Positions 11,818 through 24,356 of a DNA stretch of 64,000 bases are shown one piece after another (position 1 is the stretch's first letter; each line of letters starts with the position of its first letter). The notes beneath the pieces are model-generated. The model did not search any database. It was given only the letters and a program-made list of their open reading frames with translations, and was not told where the DNA came from. Both the position numbers and the translations under genes were made by a program. The stretch is from Clarkia xantiana subsp. parviflora (Eukaryota; Streptophyta; Magnoliopsida; Myrtales; Onagraceae). The DNA lies in the NCBI GenBank assembly GCA_036873135.1, contig JAPTYO010000002.1, positions 22,098,452-22,162,451 on the forward strand. The letters run 5' to 3'.

Positions 11818-12352
11818 TGGATACAAAAACAACCTTACAATAGTAGTAAGTTGTTTTGGCAAATATATATATATGCAGTAGTAAGTTGTATGCATGTATT
11901 TCAATAATTTCATGACTGATATATGTTGCAAAGTTATACTTTTATGTTAAAATTAATCAATGCATCAATTTGGTTTAGGAAAAACTAATCATTCTATAAA
12001 CCAAACATGTTATGGTTTCTTATGTTAATTGTCCACAAGCTAATTATGAACATCTAATAGACTTTGTTTTATATTTATATTGTTCTTCAAATCCTACACT
12101 ATATAACTTGGAATACATATCAATCACGCATTATATGTGCAACACAAGCGCACTCCACCTAGTATATAAATATGTATGTATATATAATATTTTTTTTGGG
12201 TTAAGGCTTTGAACATGTTTAAGATTGTAGGTACAGAAACATGCACAAAAACCACCCAATATCCATTGATCGGTATTTGGGAATCATTTACATGTATGTT
12301 TAATAAGGAAGGAAGATGATCAACAACTTATTATTACAACCCAGCTCTCATT
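11818..12352. other. Spacer between SDR gene C and the LIM gene
   Basis: Convergent 3' flanks: gene C ends at 11817 on the plus strand and the LIM gene at 12353 on the minus strand. Contains short (AT)n runs near 11865 and 12180. No other feature supported. Confidence 0.6.
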
Positions 12353-13235
12353 TTATTCTTCGGCCTCCTGGTCACCATCTGATTTCGACTCAGGAGGTGT
12401 GCTTATGCTTGAGGACGAGGATGTGTTTCTTCGGTGGGTTGCGGATTGGAGCACGTGTTTAAAATCTCCCTTCTCCATGAACAGACGAGCAAAGTGGTGT
12501 CTACAGTACAGAACTCCGTCTAGAGCAGCGTACGATGAATGTGTTAAGGGGCACCCACCATGCGCGCATCTGAAACATGTCTTGTGGAAGATTTCTCCCT
12601 CAAGTGTCACCTAATCAATTCAATTCGGCTTTAAATTTCACTTCAACCCCTCGTCTCAAGGGACCAGTTTCATGCCTCTTATGGGATATAATATATTCAA
12701 CTTAATAACAAACCTTTTCCAAGGGGTAAACCGTCTTCTGACAGCTGGCGCATTTATCGAGGGTTCCGCTGAACAATGCAGCGAGTTTGCTTGGGGTTCG
12801 GTTCTGTAAAATGTGATAATGCTTTGATTTAAAAGGATGTTTAATTTCTCAATCAATGTATTGAAGCAAAAGACTATAGATTGATTAATACCAATTCCTT
12901 CTCAGAAGATGCCTTGGCTGCCAAGTCATCACCATCCAAACAATCAGATCATCAAACCCGGTAAAAAAAAAATTAAAATCGTAAAAGTAAAAGAGACTAC
13001 CACTCTGAAAATTCTTGCTAAAATCACCGGATTCCTTGAATAGTTGCTCGAAATGAGGCTTGCAGTAAAGAACACCATCCATCCACGAATAGCTGCTCAT
13101 CTGAAGCATGCCCTTGCAGTGGGTGCATCTGAAGCACGCCTTATGATATGGCACCCCTTCGAGGGACATCATGTCCACCACATGAACCGTCTTGTCGCAA
13201 ACCTTACACTTATCCAGAGTCCCTGTAAACGCCAT
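12353..13235 (-). CDS. Two-LIM-domain actin-bundling protein (PLIM2-like, 202 aa)
   Basis: Plant CRP-type LIM protein; members bind and bundle actin filaments, and the PLIM2 class acts in pollen. Exons 13235-13001, 12917-12892, 12803-12714, 12610-12353, GT-AG, 609 nt. LIM1: C10, C13, H31, C34, C37, C40, C58, H61. LIM2: C105, C108, H126, C129, C132, C137, C153, H156, with the C-x4-C spacing (CAHGGC) usual for the second plant LIM. All zinc ligands are intact. The start MAFTGTLDKCK and the acidic tail ending DGDQEAEE resemble PLIM2 more than WLIM proteins. The exon 1 donor is ambiguous: GTAGTC at 13000 or GTGGTA three bases upstream at 13003, the same phase and one residue different. Pollen expression is inferred from the family, not seen here. 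Confidence 0.9.
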
Positions 13236-13263
13236 TATTCGTCCTTATTTATCACCCAGAATC

Positions 13264-13313
13264 TCTTCTCAGACAAACAGCAAGAAGAGCAGTTGTTGAT
13301 TTGTCTGAGAAGA
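13264..13313 (-). promoter_or_regulatory. 14-bp hairpin in the LIM gene 5' leader
   Basis: tcttctcagacaaa (13264-13277) and its perfect inverse tttgtctgagaaga (13300-13313) can form a 14-bp stem with a 22-base loop, ending 29 bases before the start codon. In a leader it could slow ribosome scanning or bind a protein. That it is transcribed is inferred from the TATA position upstream. Confidence 0.5.
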
Positions 13314-13370
13314 AGGATATGAAGAGCAGGAAAGAGCGTGACTTGTTGGAAAATGGAAATATCTCGTTCG

Positions 13371-13378
13371 TTTATATA
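13371..13378 (-). promoter_or_regulatory. Likely TATA box of the LIM gene
   Basis: On the minus strand the sequence CATATATAAAC lies about 136 bases before the start codon, predicting transcription from about 13345 and a pyrimidine-rich leader of roughly 110 bases that includes the hairpin. Confidence 0.5.
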
Positions 13379-13499
13379 TGCTTTGGTATGGTCTAAATGT
13401 GGAGAATTGGATATGCGGAAAATGTGGATCTGGTGAAGAGATTGTCATTTTTTCTTGTTTTGAACTGTTCAATTTAGGACACCTTAATATAATTCTCAA

Positions 13500-16019
13500 C
13501 CAACATAATCTTTTTATTCCCCATGGTTAGTTATTTTTTTCTGGATTAAAAAGAGCTTTTAGCCATTTAATAGAGTTTTCGAATTCACACTTTCAGAAAT
13601 AATTATGTATGCGACTTGTTGCACACGTAATTAGTACTTAAGAGACCTAGCCAGTGTCGACAGACCAGCACATATTAGATCGTCTGGTTAATTGGTCTAG
13701 GTCGGACCCAGATTAATACTACTTTCGAGCTGATTTTATCTTTGATTTCAAAACATCATATTGTGAAGGATATACAAGTTAGGTAGTATTGGTGTAACTA
13801 TTAAGAAAATCATGTAATATGGTATAATGGTTCAACACGTCACCACTTAATCAAGAGTTGATAGGTTCAATCCTTGTTAAAACCTTATAAATTAAAATAT
13901 ATTCATAACCAATACTTTATTTTTATTTTTTTGCCAAAAGCACTTTAGTTATTTCAAACGCACCTTGTGTGAAAAAAAAAGCATCTCAGAGTAATTTATG
14001 TTTAAGGTCGAAATTACCTAAGGATAAAACTGAAGGGTTCACTGTTGGAAAATTCTTATATCCTGCAGCGGAATTTCGCTGCATTCCCAAAATAGTAACC
14101 TACAATAAAAGAGTTTGTCTAGGATCATTTGAAAGCATGAGTGCTTTTGGCATGGGACCCACATAATAAGAGAGATAAAGACATAAACCATGAGTTAATG
14201 AGGAAAAGTTTAAAAATAGACACGACTAAAATAAACTATACTGTATTTACTGTTTACTTAGTTCTCTTCCAAGTTCCAATCTGATTTTTTTTTTTCCAAA
14301 ACTTTCCAAGTTCCAATCCGTTTTTTTTTTCTTTTCAAAACCTTCTCGTTTTGTCTTTTATATTCATTTTTGGATTTTATATGCTATTATTATTATTATA
14401 TTCTCTTTTTTTTTAGTATTTCACTCAAACATAAGTTAATTAGTATTTTTTAACCAAATAAAATAGGAGGAGCTTGGTTCTGATTTTTTTTTATTTCAAA
14501 TTTCAACATTAAATCCAAAGAAAAATATTGATAATTTTCTGATTAAATGTTGTCATTAGAGAAACTTTGTTGGCAAAAAAAAAAAAAAACTCAATTCGTT
14601 TAGAAAAAAATCAGTCATACTTACAAAAAGTACTCGATTTGGAAAAATACTAATCTAAACCATGAAATTATTACTAGTCAATGATAAATCAAAAGATCTG
14701 CAAAAACTTAAGCATATTGGGAAAAGATTAATCATAAAAATATTATACATGTCCGCTCTTCTCGCGTAAGCGTTGTCATCGTGACAATGTTAGATCAATT
14801 TCGAAGATGATACATGAATATAACTAACTCGAGTTCGAGAATGATACAACTTCATCACATGTATTACTTTACATTATCTCCATTTTTTCACCTTGAAATC
14901 AATACGATGACTTGAATTTGAAGAAACTAACGATATTTCCTACCATGAAATAAATAATATTTTATTAAAAGCACTTATAGAATATAAATTAAATATTAGC
15001 ATGTGAATACACATACCGAGGAACTTAAATTGTAGAATGGCTCGCCAAATAGATTGTTGATGTCAAACAAAAATTTGAAGCACTTAGCACATTATACTTA
15101 GTATATAACTTTTAATTCTCATTATATACATAGATGAGATACTAAGAGATGGATTATATTTGGCAAAAATTAGATGAATTTATGAGGTAAAAAAAGACGA
15201 GTTCTTAAATATGAATAAATTAGTATACCTTATAATTGAGATAGTAATAATTTACCGGCAATGTATTTTGCAAATCATCCAATAGATCGATAGTAAGAAT
15301 ATGATTAACGTCTGTTACTTATTTACAAAAATTTCATATTTTAAAAAATTGATAAATAAATGTAAGAATAAAAGAAATTATAACTTAAATGACTGATATT
15401 ACATTTAATTTTATATGCACACTGAAAATGGTAGAATAGTAATAATTCGACTGAACAAGTAAAATACATTTAAGACTTATCAGAAAATGTAAAGAGCGTA
15501 TTTTGAATGATATATTATATAATTAATAATATAAAAAATTGAAAAGAGAAAAAGATAGACGAGAAAACCAAGATAAAATAAAAGAGATGACAGATCTGGC
15601 TTTAAATTGGAATGAGAAGAAATTATTATTAATGCACAAAGTGATTCAAATCCAACGGATAAGAACTCGACTGAAATTACAGTCAAGTTTATTATAGCCA
15701 TACCCTTTACAAAAGCATGGATGCTTTGGAATGATGGTAGCAAGTCCCTCAATAAAAAAGAAAAAGGGAGTTGGAAAATATAAAAGAATGTAAACGTTTT
15801 AACTTACTATTACCTTTTAACAAAGAGAGAAAAAATATGTTGTTTTAAAAAAGGTAAATACATCCTATTTTAAGTTTACAAATTGCGCATCAATATTACT
15901 CGGCACTTAACTTCCAACCATAGTAAATAATGAAGTTATGGTCTTTTTTTTGTTCCTAATCGGTTAATAAATTGAAGCACTCACCAACACTGATATTTGT
16001 ATTCTGCAACAATAACATA
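13500..16019. other. AT-rich intergenic region
   Basis: No gene is supported; the short open frames here (for example 13969-14166, 15480-15752) have no recognisable domains and AT-rich composition. A micro-insertion lies at 14267-14318. The right border is the 3' end of Helitron-1. Confidence 0.6.
14267..14318 (-). repeat. Micro-insertion with 15-bp target duplication
   Basis: ttccaagttccaatc occurs at 14267-14281 and 14304-14318, flanking 22 bases made of a T run followed by ccaaaact. The direct-repeat length suits target-primed reverse transcription; the insert is only a poly(A)-like tail. Confidence 0.5.
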
Positions 16020-17924
16020 CTAGGTAACTTACCCGCGCTTTGCGCGGTATAATAATTTACGCTTTTTATTAGTTAATACAAAAATATACATAAATATATT
16101 TATAAAAGGCTTACCTATTGACCATATATAATTTTTTAAAAAAATATATTAGCATTCATTAGTTAAATTTAATTCACAAATTATAATAGAACATAATATA
16201 ATATTAATTATATGTATCAAAAAATGTCGAATTGTTAGTTTTCGTTTTGTAATAATAGTTGTCACTTGTGTTACTTCTTCTCAGTTTTCCACGGAGTTTC
16301 TAGGCGCTTAGATTATTTTATTTTTGTGAAATCTATTATTATATATTTTAAACTAAACAATTATGGTGAATATAAGGCCAAAAATTATAAGTATATTAAT
16401 AGTTATATCTATCTCTTATTATCAATTACAAAAATACAATTTTTATTCAAAAATATGTTTGGCTAAAAATATATATGATGTTACACAAAATTATTTTAAA
16501 AGAGTATTACAATGGAAAAAATACTATTACTTTATGGATCATGTGCGTTAGATTTTATGTTATATGCATAACTATAATTATTTACATGTTGATAACATGC
16601 AAATATTATTTCATGAAATTGATATGTAATATACATAATTTTTCTTTAATTTAATCTTATGTTTCATTTTTAAAAACAAATATGCATATAATTAATTTTT
16701 AGAAAATATAATACTATTACTTTTAGTACTGTATACAGTTTATTAATAGTTTTAAGAAAAAAAAAATCATAAATGTACGTTACAAATAAGATAAATTTTC
16801 TAATTTATTTGGAGAAAGAATAAAAGTTTTTCGAAAGATTATAAAGTAAGTTACATGACATACCATATATGTAAGATAAATGTAAGTTTACAATGAAACA
16901 ATTATAAGTTATAGTTTGAAATTAGAAATGAAAATATCTTCATTTAAATTTTTTTTTTTATCCACGTTAACATGAAATGATTAATATGGAAAATTGGCAT
17001 CATATTTTCCATTATTAATTTAACATTAACTTTTTCTGATTCACATTAACATGAAATTATAAATATGGAAAAGTGGTTTTAAATTTTCCATAATTACTTT
17101 ATTTTTTAATTATGATTTGTGAGCAGTACCAAATCGATAAAATAATTCTTTTTGTAACTCTAAAAATAAATCTATGTATGAAGAATTTATTACACCGACG
17201 ATTTCTATTGCCAACCATTACCTCATCGGTTAGAATTGTTTTTCCATTATGATTTTAATTATTAGTAAAAAAATATTAGAAATTGATGATTTCTATTATC
17301 AAATGACAGTAATAACTATTAATACCATTCATTCCGTTATCACTTTAACAATACTTTTTTTTGCACCAATTTATAACATAAACTTAATATGGACAAAGTG
17401 GTATCATGCCATTAATAAGACAACGCCACAATTATTATTACTTTTAATGTTAATTATATTTTTCGTTAAATTACAATTTTAATTGTAAGATTTCTCACTA
17501 CTATATTATTATTATTGTGTATATTATTATTTTTCATCTTAAACTGATTTATGTAATTTTTTTGGTACTAATATAATTAACTACGTGTATTATTAGTTAT
17601 GTAACCAATAATAAATATGAGTAATAAGGGCAAAAATAAAATTTTCGAAAATAGCATATTACTTGTTTGAAAAGAAAAAAAAAACTTATTATTCAATCAA
17701 CAAAAAGTATATAGGAAGATATTCATGTAATTCTTTACATTTTCTTATTTGAAAATTAGTAAATATAAGTTTAAAAAAAAACATAGATATATTTATAAAA
17801 AAAAAAAAATATATAGAATAAAATGAATTTTTTATGTGTTTTGAATTTACGAAACTAATTTACATTTATTCATTAAGTATATCAGTTTTTTTTTTATTGT
17901 AATTTTATTACTCATCATTTATTT

Positions 17925-17963
17925 ATATATAAATATTTTATTTGGCCAACATATATAAATATT
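17925..17963 (-). repeat. Micro-insertion with 13-bp target duplication
   Basis: atatataaatatt at 17925-17937 and 17951-17963 flanks ttatttggccaac. On the minus strand the insert reads GTTGGCC then A-rich, like the tip at 1291. The AT-rich target makes chance somewhat more likely here. Confidence 0.4.
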
Positions 17964-17974
17964 GAATACTAAAT

Positions 17975-18016
17975 AGTTTAACTATTATTTGGCAAAAAAA
18001 AAAAGTTTAACTATTA
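17975..18016 (+). repeat. Micro-insertion with 13-bp target duplication
   Basis: agtttaactatta at 17975-17987 and 18004-18016 flanks tttggcaaaaaaaaaa, a TTTGGC tip with a poly(A) tail on the plus strand. It sits 11 bases from the preceding case. Confidence 0.5.
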
Positions 18017-18968
18017 AATATAATAAATTAAATCCAATATATATAAAATTAAATATAATTGAGCACTATTGAATTAATTTTATGAATTGTAATAATATAA
18101 TAGTAACAATTATAATGGTTATATTTTTTTTCTTAAGTTAGACAAATCATATTATATCGAATTAAAGCTAAAAATAGGTGAACCACAAATGGAACTAATA
18201 ATCAATTTGAACTTTAAATTTAGAAAGCAATAATTTCAATAATTAATAAGAAACTTTGTAGTATAATTATAATAAATATTAATGGATTAATCTCAATCAT
18301 CAATTATGTATGGTAAAAAAATCAAAGAAAAAATATTAATTTCATTTTCAAATATAGAATGTATTTATTTCAATATTAAGTAATACAAAATTAATTACAA
18401 TATAATAACTATTGGAAAATAATGATTAAATCTCAAATTTTTATTTTTAAAATATAATAAATAGTAAAAATCATAGCTAAATAAGGTTAAAAAATATTAT
18501 GAATAAATACTTTCCAAATTAGACAAATCATAACATTGAATTAATATATCAACATTTTATTTTTATAAACGTCGTTTCTCTTCTCCTTCTAAGTTTCACC
18601 TTTTGTATTTTTATTCTTAAATCTCATCCTCTATTCTACATCTATTTTATATGTTTATTATGTATTACAATGAATTTCGAATTGCATTCCTGATCCAAGA
18701 ACACAACTTTTCTCTCGATCATTTGCCATCAACGTTAAAGTTTGTATTTGGAGCGAAATACATTGTGAGTCGAAGGTGGATGTAGACTAATCGATGAAAT
18801 TAAAGAGAAAAGCTGATGAAACCAAAAATATTGATGGGAATTGATGGTGGCATTAGATCAAGCAAAAGTTGGATAAAAGTCATGGTGTCTATAGGTGAGT
18901 GAATATAATTCATTCATTTTTTTTTTCATAACTAAACTAATTTCATCTTCCATATATTTAATGAAAAC

Positions 18969-19811
18969 TGTTTCGACCAAGTTATTGCGGGCTGTCCGCT
19001 GGATAACTTGTCGAGATCTTCGGGTTGGATGTGAGCTAAGTCCGCCTTCTGGTGTCGCGCGTGGGCTTTAGCTTTATCTTCCAAATGAGGGCAAGTCTCT
19101 CTGGGTCTCTAACGGGACGTCCGTCGGCACCTGCAAAGGAGCGTTACCAAGCAGTCCCCGTGGAGAGGGGGGGGTGCTTGGCGTGCTCACTCCGACGGTC
19201 AACATTAGTAGTTTTCTAGAGAGAGAAAGAGAGGGTTTTTAGAGAGAAGTCAGAGCTTTTTCCCAAGCTTGCCCAAAGTGATTTTGGAATGAAATGAATT
19301 GACCTTTTTTTTGTTCACCCCCAAGGTGGCTATTTATAGGCAACCTTGGACCGTAAACCGGTTTTGACCCGGTTCAATGGGGAAATGTGAACCGGGATGT
19401 AGGGGTAAGCTTTGGGAAAAGGGGGTCTGACGTACGTCTCAGGCGGCTGTCATGAACGGGACGCGCGCGCCTCTGAAACAAAGGTCTCGGACACATAGGA
19501 GTTAGTGTAAAAATCGGGTCTCCGTATACGTCCGAGGTAAAATGGGGGGTGTGCGCGACACCCCCCGGGTGCGGAACTTACCCGGAATTCCGGGTAAGCC
19601 TAGGCCTACCCGGAATTCCGGGTAAGCTGGGGCTTACCCGGAAATTTCCGGGTAAGCCCCCCCCCCCCCCCCCCCCCCGGGGGTGACGGGCAAGTTCGAA
19701 CTTGCCCGGTTTTCCCCGGTTAGCTTGAATTTGGGCTTTTTGCGAAGAGTCCTGTACGTGTACGAGGTCTGAATAATTAAAACCGAGCCCGGATCACGCG
19801 TATGTCCATCA
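18969..19811 (-). repeat. Gypsy-1 3' LTR (left copy)
   Basis: 843 bases. Contains three palindromic hairpin units (19577-19656) and a C run of about 22 bases at 19657-19678. Otherwise nearly identical to the right LTR. Confidence 0.93.
19577..19656. repeat. Three-unit palindrome array in the left LTR
   Basis: Units of the form cttacccggaattccgggta are each self-complementary and can fold into hairpins. Three units here against seven in the other LTR. Confidence 0.85.
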
Positions 19812-21678
19812 CTTGCCCCCGAGTTAAACAATGGCTTGACCTTTGGTTAACTCTATTATAAGACAGGGCATATGCGTGATTCGGGCCGTCCGCTTACCTT
19901 GAGTTTTAACCTACCAAAGGTGGACGCGTGTGGCTCCGACGAATTCCTTGCCTTAGTTTTTGAGATGGTCATGCTTAGTAACTGCATGAAGGGTTAGTAG
20001 CATAACAGACTACGAAAAGTATGATTGTTTGGAGAATTAAGGTGCGAGCACGCATGAAATTTTTCGAGCTCGTACGATGAGCTAATAAATACGGAACGTT
20101 CATGATATGATTAAATGCATCAAAATAAATCATGCAAGTCTCGAAAAAATGTTTTTCATGTAATGCGCTAGTTTTCGGGAGCTTATCGTCCGAGACGGCC
20201 GTCTTGACGGCGAGACGACGGTTTTGGGTGAAATAGGGCCGGGTTTTGGAAAATCACATGTAACGGCCCTAATATGAAAAGATCATAATCTCAACGTTTT
20301 CAAAAAGTTGAGGATATTTGAAATGACTTAGTTAAATTTATCCAAGTCATTTGATAGTCAAAGATCCAAGCCATCAATAATTTAAAAATGAATGGTGGGT
20401 AGGAATGTACCTCCTTGATGTATGGTACTTACCATGTTGTGTAGTCCCTTCTCCTCCTTGATAGTTTATAAAACTATCAACTTTTGAATTGGTTGTGGTG
20501 AGAGTTTTGGAGGAGCTAAGGTAGGGACTTTGGGAATTCACTTTAGGGTGCAAGGGAGACCACATTCCGGCCGGCCACCACCAGGAGCACCACCGGCGAC
20601 ATCAGGGCGGCGCAGCGGCGGCGAGGCGGCGGCGGCAGGCGGCGGGTCCGGCGGCTGTGGCGGGGGCGGCTGCAACATTTCGTGGTTCGATTTTGAGCCT
20701 GATTCGATCCGATTTCGAGTCCCTTTTGTCGAGCATCGATTGGTAACGTCCTCCACTCACTTTTCTTGAGGTTGAATAGACCTATAGGGCTGCACATTTG
20801 AATTTCAATAAGGTGCCTTGTAGGTGTTTGATAAAATGCATGAGTGAAGTTTTTGCTTGATTTTCAAAATTTGCTTTTGGCTAAGCTCTAGGTGTAAATA
20901 GATAGAGTTAGGGATAGCGAACTCCCTTTGTGAAGTGGTCCCTAGGTTCCGATCAACCGAGGGGAAATCGTGGGGGTTCGAAATCGGAGTTTTTCGAGCG
21001 AAAATCTTGACCCCTTGTTTCTTGATATGGATAACTTGACATGATGTTTCCTATTGTGATAAAGCCCCCTTGATTGTTTGTGAGTGGATTGCCATGCCCC
21101 CGGAGCTTAGGTGAATGCTTGGTAGTTTGCCTTCGTTAGCGGCTTGGTTGACCCGAGTGTTTTTCGAGTTGTTCGGAGAGGGGTAAGTCCCTTCGTGGTG
21201 TGCAACGGGCTTGCTTGAGTGCATTTTAACTGGTTGTATGTGCCCCCGGAGCCTTGAGCCATTCTAAGGATGAAATTTGATCAAAAGGTGGTCGGATGGC
21301 ATTTTGGTAATTATAACCAACTTTGTATGCCTTTGATTTCTTTATCTCTTGAACTTGTTGCTTTCTAGAGGGCTTGAATACCTGTGACACATTGCACAAA
21401 TATATGAAAATTTGATTAGTAGGTGGCCTAGGCCTTTGATGAGCGTAAGGATTTTTGACTCCCGAGCGGGAGGGTCCCTAGCCGTTTGCATGCGGACAGT
21501 CGGTCCGTTGGGTTGAATGTCCTTGCAAAGGATTTTGATGAGTGTGGTTGATGTGTTGCTTTGGTTTTTGATTGAGTTGGTGTATGGATTTTGCAGGGCT
21601 TGGTTGACGAGCTTGCAGGCGCCCGATTTTGATACTTAGAGTATTCTTGATAGGAAACGGTTTCCGCTTCTTCGCATA
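19812..21678 (+). promoter_or_regulatory. Gypsy-1 3' internal region, leader of the antisense gene
   Basis: No ORF convincingly coding on the minus strand. For the antisense gene this is the upstream side: a TATA-like tttataaaact near 20465 is followed by a strongly GC-rich stretch (about 20560-20680, GGCGGC-rich) and then U-rich sequence typical of a leader with introns. The open frames over the GC-rich stretch on both strands are composition artefacts. Promoter role is inferred. Confidence 0.4.
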
Positions 21679-23894
21679 ATGAGTAAGTCTCATCCCTTTG
21701 TTTCGGATAACTTTGAGGGTGAGGTTGGCGAAAGCACCATGGATTCCGATTCTGGGTCTCAAAGCGGTGTACTCTTGGGACCGTCGGGCGACCGCGTGAT
21801 ATTGGAGAAAACTCAGATATTTTTTCCCAACAAGCTTCCACGTTCCAAGTTTGACCTCTGCGTCTCGACCCGGGGCTGGTGTCCCGGCCTAGAGGTCTCG
21901 TATCCTTGGGATGTTGTGAAAGGAGTTGAATTTGGTCGGCCCACCGTTCTTCCCGCTGAGTATGAGGCGGTCTACCTTTCACAGTTTCGAGAAGGACTGC
22001 GGTTTCCCTACTGTCAGGATCTGGTCCGCCTTTGTCGATATTATAGGATTTCCCCTGTCTCTATTACCCCTCCAGGGTTTAGGGCTTGGACGTGTTTTCG
22101 GGTGCAATGTCATCTGAATTCTTGGGATTACTCGATAGTGTTGTTTCGAGCCTTCTACCGCCTGGGTAAGGCAGATGAGTCTGGGATGTGCACCTTCAGC
22201 TTACATTGGCCTCATATGACCGAAAAGGGATTCTCTTCCCTTGGTTTGCGTCGGGCAGGGTGGAATACTGAAGCGCGATTCTGCGAACGGTCGGACACTT
22301 CCCAGAATAAATGGAAGTGTCAATACTTTTTTGTGAAGGATGCAGGCACAACTTGGGCGACTTCTCATATATTGGATGCCGATCCTGTTCCACGATTTCA
22401 GGAGTTCTCTGACAGAGATAAGGTCGCTTTGAAGAAGATCCATGCGGCGAATAGGGCGGGGGAGTACAGCCCCCTTTATCGTGCTTCTGACGCCGAGCTG
22501 TTCGCGGCGGGCATTCACGTACGTCCTTCAGGGGAGGAGTTGGTATGTTTTGAAGTTTTGTAACATCTGCTCTTGTTTTCTTGTAGGTTGGTTTCTTAAC
22601 AGACGCCCCTGTTTACAGGGTGGAGTTGCAGGCGGGTCTTCTCAGATTGTTCCCGGCCTAGACGATGCACTTCCTGTTGGCCCGGGTATGGGACTTGTGC
22701 CTTTTAAATGTTTCGTTGTGGTTTTTCGCATGCTGACACGCTAAAGGTTTCTTTGTGGTTGTCTGTATAGGCTCGGATTTTCCGCCGGCGGGGGGAGTTG
22801 TTCCTGTCGGGGAGCATGATGCTGACGTCCGCTCCCCGAGCGATCCTAGGAGGTTGATATCTGACGGCATGCCTCTGGCTCCTTCCTGCGACAAAGGGAA
22901 AGGGCCTATGTATGCCGATTCGACCATGCATGTCCCCCGGTCGGGGAGCGGTCGTTCAGAGGAGGTGCCTCCCTTGGCAGGTAACTGTGGTTGACTTGTT
23001 GTTGTATTAGTATGGTTTGCATTCTTCTAATGTGTTTGCTATTGGTGTGTAGTTGTCCCTACTCCTCCGGCTCTTCGCAAGTCTGACTTGATTTGCCGGC
23101 CTGATCGGGATGTTTCTGGGAGTGAGTGGGTTCCGTATTGTCAGTCTGCTGTCCGTTTTCCCAAGGATGTTTCCTTGAGTACGCCTGCTGTTGGTGTGCG
23201 TGTGGTTCAGCGGTCTGTTCCACCGGCTGACCGCAAGACGTGCCCCCGAGATCCTGAGGCTGCGTTGAAATGTGTTGAGGAGTCGCTCGCGCGCTTTGCT
23301 CCTGTACGTTGTTTTCCTTTTATGTTGGATCTATCATGTTTGTCTGACTTCTCTGTGTATGATGTGTTTGTGTTGTTGTTGTAGGTGAATGCCGTGATGA
23401 CCAACCTCTCCTCTTTCGTTGTTGAGCTTGTTGAGGAGACGAGGGGTCTGCAGGATCGTCATGAGCACTTGTCTCAGGACGTTGTCGTGTTGAGGGAGAA
23501 GGCGCGCGCACATTCAGATGCTTCTTCCGAGGCTTCCGCTGATCTTAAGAGGAGTCAGGATTATGCGTCTCAGCTGGAGGTGGAGCTGTTTGCCCTACTA
23601 CGTCAGGAGAAGGTTGATGAGGAAACGCATGTTGTGGCGCTGAGGGAGACTAAAGAGTCTCATGTTGCCCTGGGTGATCAGCTTGGAATGATCGAGTTTC
23701 CTACTACAGCTGATTATCCCAAGCTTCTCGAGAAGGCGCGTGATGATCGCATGGAGTCCTTCTCTGTGGATTACTTTAGGAGGGTGTACATTCCCTTGCC
23801 CCCGATTTTCCTTTCCAGAGTGCTGGTCCATATGCTGGCTATGCCCTTGGGGCTATTGCGGGGACCCGAGCGAGTGGTGGAGCGAGTGGTTTGA
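21679..23894 (+). CDS. Spliced antisense gene of Gypsy-1 (about 633 aa)
   Basis: Encoded opposite to gag. Proposed exons 21679-22542, 22619-22685, 22771-22980, 23053-23303, 23385-23894; every junction is GT-AG and phase-consistent (0,1,1,0), giving 1902 nt. Exon 1 (288 codons, Trp/Phe/Tyr-rich, contains WDYSIVLFRAFYRLG and YFFVKDAG) resembles the plant 'putative gypsy-type transposon' domain (Transposase_28, PF04195); this is from memory of the family. Exons 2-3 are Pro/Gly/Ser-rich linker; exon 4 contains VGVRVVQRSVPPADRK; exon 5 is a long coiled coil. Near 23800, at a C run, comparison with the Gypsy-2 copy shows a frameshift: the matching frame continues to a stop at 24011-24013. Function unknown; antisense ORFs are reported in Tat elements such as maize Grande. 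Exon 2 borders are least certain. Confidence 0.65.
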
Positions 23895-24356
23895 CGGGAC
23901 AGGCGTCCGTCCCTGTTGGTGATGATCGCCGGGGTGCTTTCAAAGGCCCAGCGCAAGATGTTTTTATGACTGATGTCTTTGGTTCTGATGCTCCTGACGT
24001 TGGGTCAGGTTGATTTTTCTTTGTTTTTCCATGTGTACATATGGTTGCTCCCCTTGCATGGGTGAGATTTTGACGGGTTGCATCTTGGGCTCGACTTTTA
24101 AGCTGGCTGGATGTCTTTACTCTTGAGTCCTACTATATTGTATATATATGCCTGACATGAGATGTTAGAAAGATATAATACTAAGTATTATTTTGCCTCT
24201 TTCTTTATTGTTGTCTCAGTGACTTGTTCTCTTTTTGTAAGAGTATTGCTCTACTGAATGGTTGATTTTCTTGATCCGATGGTTTTCCTTAGGAAACTGC
24301 ATCTCTGTTGGTGACGGTTGTGGGTGAGTTGGTATTACCGTCGTCTGTGGCTTTGT

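Noticed and set aside
20530..20797. Overlapping Gly/Pro/Arg-rich ORFs on both strands
   Set aside because: They come from GGC-rich composition in the antisense leader and have no domain.
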